Assembly: GCA_022385755.1 (NCBI GenBank)
Contig: MU278360.1
Coordinates: 341,692-405,691, forward strand
Reading direction: 5' to 3'
DNA length: 64,000 nt
From: Trametopsis cervina
Taxonomy: Eukaryota > Basidiomycota > Agaricomycetes > Polyporales > Irpicaceae
Shown: one piece after another, positions 55,299-64,000 of the stretch
Position numbering within the stretch: the stretch's first letter is position 1
Layout of the letters: each line of letters opens with the position of its first letter
The notes under the pieces: generated by a model
Seen by the model: only the letters and a program-made list of their open reading frames with translations
Database searches by the model: none
Told to the model about the DNA's origin: nothing
Made by a program: the position numbers and the translations under genes

Positions 55299-56989
55299 AT
55301 GGCTACGATGCAGAATAAAACCAACGGCGCAGACCGCACTTTCCGCTCTGAGTTTGTGATCCCAACAAATCGACAGATGAAAGCCATATCTGCGCCAGAC
55401 GCACTCCGTCAGTCCTCGCGTTCCATTTGTTGCGCATCGGCGAGAGATAAGGCATAAGACTGAAATTTCATTTGTCGCAGAGGACCAGGAATGCACGTAT
55501 CTATGCGGCAACTCACTAGGTTTGATGGCGAAGCGATCAAAGCAGTTGATTTCGGAAGAGCTGGATGTATGGGGCACGAGGTACGCTGTTCGTATTTCAA
55601 TCTTATGTATGCGAGTACTGAAGTGAAATTCATAGGGCAGTAGAGGGGCACTTTGACCACCCTCATGGACGAGACTGGATGCGTATCGCGGATCACATTC
55701 ATCCGCACTTCGCTGATCTCGTCGGTACGTCACTTCATTCCGTGTGTCATCCATATAGATTATACATACTCATCCAGAGGTCCCTTGTAGGAGCGGATGA
55801 ATCGGAAGTTGCATGCATGGGGACATTAACGGCCAACCTGCATTTGATGCTGCATACATTCTACAAACCAACGAAAGAGAGGTATAAGATCTTATGTGAG
55901 GAGAAAGCCTTCCCTTCAGATCAAGTAGGCGTCCGTTTTCGTTGCTTTATGTTATTCATACTTATCACTATTGTCCTGCGTAGTATGCATTTTCTTCTCA
56001 GGTACAGGTCCACGGTCTGAACCCTTCTGATACCGTTATAGAACTGGCACCACGCCCCGGAGAGTTCACTCTACGCACGGAGGATATCCTATCTTCCATC
56101 ACAGAACACGGATCCACAATTGCCTTAGTCCTTTTCAGCGGAGTGCAGTATTACACCGGCCAGTGGTTCGCTATGCAGGAAATTACCATGGCCGCACAGG
56201 CTCAAGGATCCATATGCGGCTGGGACCTGGCACACGCCGCCGGTAACGTGCCTTTATCGTTGCACGACTGGAACGTCGACTTCGCAGTGTGGTGCACGTA
56301 CAAATACCTCAACTCCGGCCCCGGAAACATCGCAGGTCTATTCGTACACAACAAGTGGAACTCTCAGCCGATCCGGTATGTGCATCGATACTACGCATAC
56401 CGCGTATCACTGAGAGCGTGTTTCTCATGACGTACACAGTGCCGCGGGATGGTGGGGACACGATCCCGCAACGCGATTTGCCATGCCGTCCCATTTCAGC
56501 GCAATTCCTGGTGCACAAGGATTCCAGCAATCCAATCCGTCCGTACTGGCCACCGTCTCGCTACTAGGCTCCCTACAGGTGTTCCGCGAAGCAGGCGGGA
56601 TAAAAACTCTCCGTCTGCGCTCAGTACGATTAACCGCATACCTCGAGGAACTGCTCCAAAGAAGCAAATGGTGGATCTCGCCGGAGCGTGTCGGGCAAAT
56701 ACAACTGCAAGAAGAACGCGGCGAGGAACACAACGAATTCGGGTTTACCATCATCACCCCGACCGATCCTGCCTCCAGAGGATCGCAGTTGTCACTCGTA
56801 TTTGTGCCGCTAGGAGGACGTACGATGCCGAAAGTGCAGAAGCTCCTTGGAGAATTTGGCGTAATTGGCGACTCGCGCAAGCCCGACGTGATACGTCTTG
56901 CTCCGGCCGCATTGTATAATACCGAGCAAGATGTGGAGCGTGCAGTGGCTGTATTGGAAGAAGTGTTAGATTCGCTCAAGAACAGCTGA
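55299..56989 (+). CDS. BNA5: Kynureninase
   Basis: This is a cytosolic PLP enzyme that cleaves 3-hydroxykynurenine (and kynurenine) to 3-hydroxyanthranilate (anthranilate) plus alanine, in tryptophan degradation and de novo NAD synthesis. The ATG at 55299 gives [20 protein letters not shown]. Splicing then gives [20 protein letters not shown], the kynureninase N-terminal signature. The core contains [20 protein letters not shown], then [20 protein letters not shown] and [17 protein letters not shown] sequence. PLP contacts include [20 protein letters not shown] and the Schiff-base lysine region [19 protein letters not shown]. The small domain ends with [20 protein letters not shown] and LDSLKNS at 56989. 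There are several short introns, and the family fit is complete. Confidence 0.95.
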
Positions 56990-57420
56990 TTGAAGGCAGT
57001 GCGTGTTACCCGTTGTTCGCAGTCGACGACGTGATCTCTGACAGTATCCTGATGTTTAAGATCGAGGGGACTGTAGCGCCTCTTGTGTATTAATAGCCTC
57101 GTAGCAAAGATCGCAGTCGCTTCTCTGATTCTTTTGTCGCGGTAGTTATCCACCACGATGGGGGATTCTTGTTAAGATGAAGGTAAGTACGTGTAGAGAT
57201 GTTCCTCCCAGTACTCGCCGATCATATTGTATGATCTTATCTGATAGAGAAGGATCCGCCTGATCGCATGACTTCCGTCATAGCGTGCTAAGATCAAGTC
57301 ATAAGTGCTGCTAATAAACCCCTAACACTAGTACCATAGGTACAACGTCCTCAGGCATATAAGGACACCTTCCCGCAGACCTAGCCTTTCCCCACATCCT
57401 TCTCTGTAGCACCCAGCAAG
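56990..57420. promoter_or_regulatory. O-methyltransferase promoter with TATA box
   Basis: Intergenic. TATAAG at 57358-57363 lies about 60 bp before the ATG at 57421 and is followed by a C/T-rich leader, a standard fungal core promoter layout. Nothing else was recognised. Confidence 0.55.
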
Positions 57421-58281
57421 ATGCCTCCCCGTCAGAAAGGAGCTGATTACGACAACTGGGTCCGCAGCGACAAATACCACAACTCGTTCCTCCTCAAGCC
57501 GGACGAAGTACTCGACCATGCGCAGCAGACCAGCAGGGATAATGGACTCCCCGACATCGCTGTGAGCGCTGCGCAGGGCAAGTATCTGAGTCTCGTCGCA
57601 CGGTCGATCCAGGCGAAGCGCATCCTTGAGGTCGGCACACTTGGCGGGTACGTACCTCAGTGCCTTGCTACATAGAGACCCCTAACTTGGGATCGTACAG
57701 GTACTCGACGATCTGGCTCGCTCGTGCATTACCAGAGGACGGGAAGATCATTACTGCCGAGCTTGAGCAGAAACATGCCGATGTCAGTCTTGCCCTCCCC
57801 CAATCCAATCGTTTCTGTGAAACTAAATGACGTATGTGCACTGCAGGTTGCGCGAGCCAACTTTGAGCACGCGGGTGTATCATCTAAGATCGAGATCATA
57901 GTCGGACCTGCAGCGGAGACACTGCCCAAGCTACAACCATCTGAGTCGGAACTATTCGACTTCGCGTTCATCGACGCAGACAAGCCGAACAACGCCACAT
58001 ACTACAAGGAAGCTCGGAGATTGACCAGGAAGGGTGGCGTCATTGTAGGTTCCTTCAAACGACCCTGTCTTGATCGGCGGATAGCTGATTTCATTGTACA
58101 GATTGTGGACAACGTCGTTCGCGATGGCAAGGTGGCTGATCCGGCCGAGGGAGACCCGTTTGTCGAGGGCGTGCGGCGACTTCTGCACGTCATCAGAGAT
58201 GATCCTGGTGTCGAGGCGACGACGATTGCAACGGTGGGAGAGAAGGGGAATGATGGATTCACATACGTCGTCGTCTTGTAG
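57421..58281 (+). CDS. Class I SAM-dependent O-methyltransferase (CCoAMT/COMT-like)
   Basis: This is a small soluble methyltransferase of the Methyltransf_3 group (caffeoyl-CoA and catechol O-methyltransferases), which methylates catecholic hydroxyls with SAM and a divalent metal. The ATG at 57421 gives MPPRQKGADYDNWVRSDKYH. Motif I is RILEVGTLGGYSTIWLARAL, formed across an intron near 57.65-57.70 kb. Then come GKIITAELEQKHADVARANF, the metal-site region FDFAFIDADKPNNATYYKEA, and GGVIIVDNVVRDGKVADP across a later intron. It ends KGNDGFTYVVVL at 58281. The length is normal for the family. The substrate is unknown. In a wood- or litter-decay fungus, detoxification of lignin-like phenols is a reasonable guess. 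Confidence 0.93.
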
Positions 58282-58697
58282 AGTAGAAGCTCTAATCTGA
58301 CGGATGTACTGCTGAGCACGACCATTTACCCAAGTTCAAGTTACGACACTTAATGTATCAATATCACACCAATCATGCAGCTCACGTATAGTGAATCCAT
58401 GTTCCTTTCCTCGCATGCGAGACATTGGTGGAGTGGTACACGTATGTACCTAGAGAGAGAGGTAATTGCAGCAATGCAAAAAGCGACTAAAAACTAAAAA
58501 GGGGTGGTTGCGGGAAAGACTCTTTGCCAAAAGCAGTGGCAGGTAGACGACAGTAGCGCGAAACGATGTCCGTAGTGTATCGAGAGAAAACAGTCCCTTC
58601 TTCTAGCCAAAACACATCACGGGGAAAAGCCGAAAAACTATGAACAAAAGGTCCAGTGGAAGTGTCCGTAAATGCAGGTGTTAGCTCAACAAACCGC
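58282..58697. other. Intergenic between convergent genes
   Basis: This is the 3' flank of the O-methyltransferase (+) and the cupredoxin (-). No coding sequence seen. Confidence 0.5.
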
Positions 58698-60117
58698 TTA
58701 GAGCGCGAGGAAGGAGACGAAAAGCACAGCCGCGCCAACGAGTGCGCTGGAGACGACGGTACCGCGCGCGCCGCTGGTCTTGCCAGACGGGGTCGCGGAT
58801 GCCGACGAAGCAGACGCGGAGGTGGCAGCGGAGCTGGATGCGGCAGAGCTTGACGAGGCAGCCTCGGGGGTGGAAGAAGCAGCGTTGTTGGAGAGAGCAC
58901 CGCTGATGTCGGCAGGGAACTGCAGGGGCGCACGCGAGCCGCTCATGTCGATGGAGCCGTCAGCCTGGAGAGCCTCAGGGTTCATGGCGAGGAACGTGCG
59001 GGTGTACATGATGTTCGACATCATCGACGACTGGGCCGAGGCGGGCACGGAGTTGACGTCGTAGCCGCTACCCCAGTTCATGACCTGGCTCGAGGCGTTG
59101 TACTTGGAGCCCATCATGTTAGTGTACGACCACATAGCGGAGAGGTCCGGGTTGTTGCTGAGCATGGAGCCCATCATGTTCGAGACAGAGCTGCTCGAGT
59201 TGGTGCCGTTTCCGCTGTTAGCGTTGATAGCTCCCCACATGCCCTTCTCGCAGTGACCGGGGGTACCGCAGTAGAAGAAGATGGGCGTGGTGTCGTTGAC
59301 GAGGACATCGAACGTGAAGTCCTTGTCGTGCGTGCCGCTCGCGAAGGGCGCGTCCGAGGTCTTGTTGCAGACTTCGAGCTGCGAAGACTTGGTCACGGTG
59401 TGGTTGTTTGCGTGCCACACGTAGTGAACGGTGTCACCGGGCTGCGCCTTGACCATAGGAGGCACATAGCGGAGGACACCCTGCGTCGGCGCAACAATGA
59501 CAGTGTGAGTCTTTGTCGAGCTGCCCGAGTCGGAAGACGAGCCGGAGGAAGATGACGGGGGAGGGGTGTACATGGCCGGGGGCGCGCCGAAGTTGGCAAT
59601 GCACTCTGGAAAAATGAAAGCGATCAGAACGGATTTTAGGAATCCGATAAGATAAAAATACTCACGGGCGACACAGTCATCGTAGCCGGAACCGCCCCAG
59701 CTGTTGTAGCCAGAGCCGTAAGTCTGCCAGGACGAGGACGCAGAGGAAGTGTACGACGCGGTGTAGGCAGCTGCGCTTGAAGACGACGAGGACGATGCGT
59801 ATGCGTTGCCGTACGCCGCCGACGAGGAGTAGCTGTTGCTGCCGTACGCCGACGAGCTGGTAGTAGCCTGAGCCGGGTAGGAGTTCGCGGACGAGGAGGC
59901 AGCAGCGGAGGAGCGGCTGCATTATCCGATTAGTCATGAAACATCGGTATTCGAATTTTTGAGCTACTCACGAAGCAAGAGCGGAAGTGTCAGACAGAAC
60001 GACACCGTTGGGAGCTGAAACGGCAACTTCCTGGCCGAGGGCGCTGTCGGGACGGGGAAGGGCAGATGCGACACCTGCAAAGAGGACGGCACCGAGGAAG
60101 GATGCGACGTGGACCAT
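58698..60117 (-). CDS. Secreted GPI-type cupredoxin, Ser-rich
   Basis: This is an extracellular or cell-wall blue-copper-like protein. The ATG at 60117 gives a signal peptide, MVHVASFLGAVLFAGVASAL. A Ser/Tyr/Ala-rich low-complexity stretch follows (59.68-59.93 kb). The cupredoxin domain reads KTHTVIVAPTQGVLRYVPPM and KAQPGDTVHYVWHANNHTVT. The type 1 copper ligands are visible: His in NNHTVT, then Cys, His and Met in YCGTPGHCEKGM. Two further Cys (EVCNKT and GHC) can form the usual disulfide. The C-terminal part is rich in Met/Asn/Ser and ends in a Ser/Ala stalk. A hydrophobic tail (GTVVSSALVGAAVLFVSFLA) is typical of a GPI-attachment signal. The stop is at 58698-58700. There are introns near 59.6-59.67 and 59.92-59.97 kb. 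The role, in copper handling, wall biology or redox, is unknown. Confidence 0.92.
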
Positions 60118-60982
60118 GTTGAAAGATTTCGACGTGAAGAAAGGTGGCTTGAGAAGAAAAGACGGTGTGGTGTCGACGAACTAGGTCGGACAGTAAAAAC
60201 GGCAGCTACTATGACCCTCCTGGGGAAAGAATACGAGTGGCTAGTCTATCAAAGACGTGAGTGATCCCGAGAGAAAGAACGAATGCAGTCGAGAGTCAAC
60301 TCGACGCGAAAAGATAGAGAAACGAAACGAAAGGGGGGAAGCTGGAGGAAAGGAAAGGGGTGAAGAGAGGCGAGGGTGGAGGAGGTCGCCTATATAGCTG
60401 CCATCACGACACCTGCGCTCTGGGCCGGCAACCAAGTCGCTATGCAACCGATCAAAGATATGTCCTGTATCAACGTTCTCAGAGGAAGGGTAGATGACGC
60501 TGATTGGCTCACCCGCAGACCAATCATTGCCTGCATCCCCTCTGCACACATCCACACTCCTGGTCGCCTTGATCCCGTCCATCCCTTCTCCTCCTCGCCC
60601 ACCTCACAACCGCTGTCAGAGCAACACCTCCCTCTCGTCAGTATCAGACTGGTCATCTCGGGCACACCTCTGTCGACCTTCGCAGCCGTAAGCAACACAC
60701 CGCGAGACACGCGCGAGACACAAATAACCCGCTCCAAAGGCTGTACGAGCCCGCTAGATGCCCATCACAAAATATCATGATCTGCCACAACGCAAACGCT
60801 ACCCGCATCAGTTACAGCTCTGTTCATCGCGAGCAATATCCAGCACGCTGCAACGACCGTATAACACATCTCTACATAGCATTACAACAGCCAGCCTATA
60901 GCGTGCAAAGTCCATAATACACGGCTCCCGGATGAGAGAACGCACCGGGCAAGCGCACTGCAAACACCCTATCATCTCCGTC
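60118..60982 (-). promoter_or_regulatory. Cupredoxin promoter: TATATA and an opposed CCAAT pair
   Basis: The 865 bp between the two minus-strand genes has no supported coding sequence. TATATA lies at 60391-60396, about 275 bp before the cupredoxin ATG, followed by a leader that is C/T-rich on the coding strand. ATTGG at 60503-60507 and CCAAT at 60520-60524 form an opposed pair about 110-130 bp further out, which could be HAP-complex sites. Confidence 0.45.
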
Positions 60983-62144
60983 TCACTGAGTCCGTCTCAC
61001 TGGTCTGACGCCCGACGGCAGCCCAACCGCCGGAGGACGTCTGCCACTTGCATCACCGTTTCCGACAACTCGACGCGCCACCTCGTGCTGAGCAGTCGTC
61101 GGCACGGGGGCTGGAGGGACGGATGGCTCCTGTCTGTCTGCCCCCTGCACCGCCCTGCGAGGATGCACGTTATCCGCAAATTTGATGGTCTGCTTGCGAG
61201 GCAGGGCCTTGGCATCGCGCATCTCCTTCAGTCGCTGGGCTGCTCGTGACATGGTCGAACGGTCCTCCTCGTCTGCCAAGGGCTTCTTGTACTCGGGTCG
61301 AGCGATCGGTGCCGCGGCTCGAGTGGGAGCTGTAGGGACAGGTGGACGTGGGCGTTCCTGTGCTGGAGCCTCTCTGCGTTCATCATCCAGCTCGCGCTCT
61401 CCTGTCTGCAGACGAGACGACACGCCTCTCTCCTTCTCGTCAAACAGCCATTCGGGCAAATCCGACGGCCTGCTAGCCTGGGCTATGTGATAAGCCTTCA
61501 GCGCACGAGTGATGCGAGACTCTTGTCCTGGAGGTGTGGCTGTATCCGCAAGAGCGTTTTGAGCGTGATCTATACAGTGGGCGTGAATATAACTCACTTT
61601 CGCCAGAAGAGCCGCCTCCGGTGTGTTCCAACGATTTGCCCACGTTAACACTGAGATTCACTGCAGCAGTCTGCAGCCTACTCCAGAGCGAGTATCCAAA
61701 TCCGCGCGGTATCGCCTTCTCCTCCTGCATCTCCTCATATTTGTCTTCATCATCATAGTCATCTGGATCAACAGTGGTCGCAGGTGTTGAGTATCCTGAT
61801 GGTGCACCGCTGCTGCCGCTAGAGGTGGAGCTCGTTGTAGTGGTGGACCCGTCGGATCCCCTGCGTTCTCCTCTTCCTCGAGCAAGCCTCTCTGTCGTAC
61901 TTGAGGACACTTTAATAGGCAAAGCAGGTACCGGCGGTGCGTCTCTCTCCCACCGTCCGCGGCGTCCTTCGCTCATATTTGACAATGACTTCTGGTGCCG
62001 CAGCTGCGTGGGGGGATTTGGCGAATACTCCACAGGTGTGCGAGTTTGTTCGCGGGTCACACTGGCCGACCGCGGCTGGCTGCGCGAACGAGGCCCGGAA
62101 GGTAATCCATTGAGTCGCGCATTAGGGCGACTGGGAAGAGCCAT
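60983..62144 (-). CDS. Mso1-like putative exocytosis protein
   Basis: The gene is clear; the function is tentative. The ATG at 62144 gives MALPSRPNARLNGLPSGPRS and a long Arg/Ser/Pro-rich disordered region. Then comes an amphipathic segment, GYSLWSRLQTAAVNLSVNVG followed by KS. This resembles the Sec1-binding N-terminal motif of yeast Mso1, a SNARE regulator at sites of exocytosis. After an intron (61.5-61.6 kb) the conserved-looking block PGQESRITRALKAYHIAQAS, RPSDLPEWLFDEKERG appears. A Pro/Ala/Arg-rich tail follows, ending RPVRRTQ at 60983. The second block looks like a short linear motif conserved among basidiomycete homologues, but that is from memory of the family, not shown here. If the Mso1 link is wrong, this is a disordered protein of unknown role. 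Confidence 0.75.
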
Positions 62145-63273
62145 GCTATCTCTGTGCCGCTAGGTGGAAAAGGTTACGGATGGGAAAAGTGTAATTTGAT
62201 CAGGGAAGGATTTGTTAATGAAGTTGAAAGTGTTGCGCAGTCCAGCTGGCGAACAAGAAGTTGAAGCTACACAGTTAGCGCGAAATAATAGAATAAATGG
62301 CCAGCGAAGTGAGGTGCCGGGGTATAGACAAAGCTCGGGGGCGAAGAGCGTTGTGGCGGCAGGTGGTGAACGTGGCTGGGCAGGCACCCAGTTTTATCAT
62401 CTCGCAGCTTGTAGCAGCGATCGGAGGGTCTTGCCCGCAAGAATAACCGTCGGCGCGTCCACATAGTTACGCCCACACAGGTCATTGAAACTGCCGTTGC
62501 CATCACGTCAGTGGCTGCAGGTAGGCTTATCTAACGCGAGAGAAATGCTATCGTTCAACGTTCAGCATGCTCAGGAGGTTTGGCAGTAAGAGACTGACCG
62601 AGACACCCACGCTGCATAATTGCTGCCGCACGAGACGATTTACACAGCATATAGGAGGCGTTCGCGTGCAGATGAGCTCTCACGCGCGTTGGCGTTTTGT
62701 TGGTTGGACGTCAATCAGTCAAAGGAGTGCCGCTTGGTTGGTGATACATGCATGATGAGCGTCGTACGCATGTTTGAGCTGGACGACGTTCAAGACAATC
62801 AAAATGCAGAGATGGGCGTGAACAGACAAGCTTGGTCAAGGTTCGATGGCTTGATGGCGCCAAATGCCGGACCGACGATATTTTCCCAAAAAGGTAAATC
62901 CCGCCGTTCTGCGAGAAATGCGCCACTGAGCGATGCGTACTTTCTCTAACATCTTGCAATTCGGTATGCGGCGGTCTAGAATGCCTCGCAGTGCTGAAGA
63001 GGCAACACATGACTTATTCAGCTATCTCTCTCCGAATTCCTTCCCGGCCTTCGAATTCGGAATTGTTGTAGATATAAAAATTGACTGGAGATGACGCCTT
63101 CATTGGTAATCCGCCTCTAGTGCACTCCTCGGCTCGTGAGTCTCGATTTCAGAAGCCTCATTAGACATTCACTTAAGCGGTGCGGTCGTGCGCATTGAAA
63201 GGTCAAGGTTGCTTCTGCTCAGCACACACATACTCTCCGACTCCGACCAGCTGCAAGTTAGTCGCCAGTAACC
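62145..63273. other. Divergent intergenic region, 1.1 kb
   Basis: Holds the promoters of the Mso1-like gene (-) and the SQR gene (+). Short frames (62267-62506, 62620-62949, 62711-63010) lack recognisable content. No RNA gene seen. Confidence 0.45.
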
Positions 63274-64000
63274 ATGTTCGCCGCTCGAGCATCTGCTGCG
63301 CTGAAGGGCAGGAGCCCATTGGCATCCTCCTCTCGTTGGGCGAGCACGTCTGCACAGAAGGACAAGTACAAGGTGGTTGTGATTGGCGCAGGTACGCAAC
63401 TTTTACTCTGGTTTTCTGTACAGGGGCTAATCTCGGATTGTCTCAGGTTCTGGTGGATTGAATGTGGCGAACCAGATTCGTGATCGTTTCAAGCAGGAAG
63501 GGAAGGCTCTTGCGGAGAACGACATTGCCATCCTGGATGCGGCAGACTACCACTACTACCAGGTGCGTAACTTACTAGTTCATCGTCGGCACGATGCTCA
63601 CTCCTTAATGACAACCTATAGCCAGCATGGACTCTCGTCGGTGCCGGACTCAAGAACAAGACGGACACCCGCCAGCCTATGCGCTCGCTCATCCCGAAAA
63701 ACATAGACCTCATCGAGGAGAACGTTCAGAGCTTCCAGCCTGAGCAGTCGACTGTCACCACCACGTCCGGCCGCAAGGTCGCATACGAAAATCTCGTCGT
63801 CGCACCCGGTCTTCAAATCAACTGGGACAACGTGAGCGGACTGTCGAAGGCCTTGGCGGACCCCTCGTCTGGCGTATCGTCTATCTACTCCTACCAGACT
63901 GCAGACAAGGTGTGGTCCGATATCGAAGCTCTCAGAAATGGCAATGCCATCTTCACGCAACCCGCAGGCATAGTGAAATGCGCCGGAGGTAAGTCTGCCC
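63274..64000 (+). CDS. HMT2: Mitochondrial sulfide:quinone oxidoreductase (partial)
   Basis: This flavoenzyme oxidises H2S and passes electrons to ubiquinone (SQR, fission yeast Hmt2 type). The ATG at 63274 gives a mitochondrial presequence rich in Arg, Ala and Ser (MFAARASAALKGRSPLASSS). The FAD dinucleotide fold follows, KYKVVVIGAGSGGLNVANQI, formed over an intron near 63.39-63.45 kb. Next are LDAADYHYYQPAWTLVGAGL (intron near 63.56-63.62 kb), RQPMRSLIPKNIDLIEENVQ and KVAYENLVVAPGLQINWDNV. The redox-active cysteine region IVKCAGG sits at the last donor (GTAAGT) before the window ends. The remaining C-terminal half lies outside. The ATYYQP-like YHYYQPAWT block is characteristic of SQR over other NDH-2-like oxidoreductases. 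Confidence 0.93.

Noticed and set aside
55299..60117. A biosynthetic gene cluster made of kynureninase, O-methyltransferase and cupredoxin
   Set aside because: Kynureninase is explained by NAD synthesis, no core synthase or transporter is nearby, and the flanking genes are housekeeping.

Overview
The window reads as nuclear DNA of a filamentous basidiomycete, most likely an Agaricomycete. Genes are dense and lie on both strands. They are broken by many short introns (about 50-70 nt, mostly GT-AG with a few GC-AG). The proteins are eukaryotic, and several have a fungal or basidiomycete character: an extracellular Ser-rich cupredoxin, a Gpt2/Sct1-type acyltransferase, a TEA factor and an Apl2-type beta adaptin without an ear. 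I see no bacterial operon, CRISPR array, rRNA or convincing tRNA.

Layout. 0-5.5 kb: the 3' end of an unknown gene, a cyclin K/T-like gene (+), RNase P/MRP subunit POP4 (-) and an unrecognised minus-strand gene. 5.5-8 kb is poorly resolved. 8.1-9.6 kb: eIF2B alpha (-). 11.5-12.1 kb: a small orphan ORF (+). 13.5-20.9 kb: a large five-TOG XMAP215/Stu2 microtubule polymerase (+). 21.3-32.2 kb: two paralogous glycerol-3-phosphate acyltransferase genes facing each other, with an FAD monooxygenase (-) and methionine aminopeptidase 1 (+) between them. 32.7-38.8 kb: the divergent pair APC5 (-) and NOC3 (+). 39.6-41.7 kb: a TEA/ATTS transcription factor (-). 43.1-45.9 kb: ESCRT-I VPS23 (+). 47.2-50.2 kb: inner nuclear membrane protein Src1/Heh (-). 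50.8-53.5 kb: AP-1 beta (-). 53.7-55.0 kb: a Nepro-domain protein (+). 55.3-57.0 kb: kynureninase (+). 57.4-58.3 kb: a class I O-methyltransferase (+). 58.7-60.1 kb: a GPI-type cupredoxin (-). 61.0-62.1 kb: an Mso1-like protein (-). 63.3 kb to the edge: sulfide:quinone oxidoreductase (+, truncated by the window).

How the genes relate. This is mainly conserved housekeeping sequence, not a dedicated gene cluster. Three threads recur. The first is mitosis and the cell cycle: XMAP215, APC5, NOC3 and Src1. MluI cell-cycle box (ACGCGT) motifs are clustered upstream of XMAP215 (three in 25 bp) and in the APC5-NOC3 divergent promoter (two in 28 bp). The second is ribosome and RNase MRP biology: POP4, NOC3 and the Nepro protein. 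The third is membrane traffic and lipid synthesis: the GPAT pair, VPS23, AP-1 and the Mso1-like protein.

The most distinctive structural event is the tail-to-tail GPAT duplication around two unrelated genes. In it, one shared intron has a GC donor in one copy and a GT donor in the other. I found no convincing undescribed defence, mobile or biosynthetic system. Exon joins below were read by eye, and genes are given as start-to-stop spans including introns.
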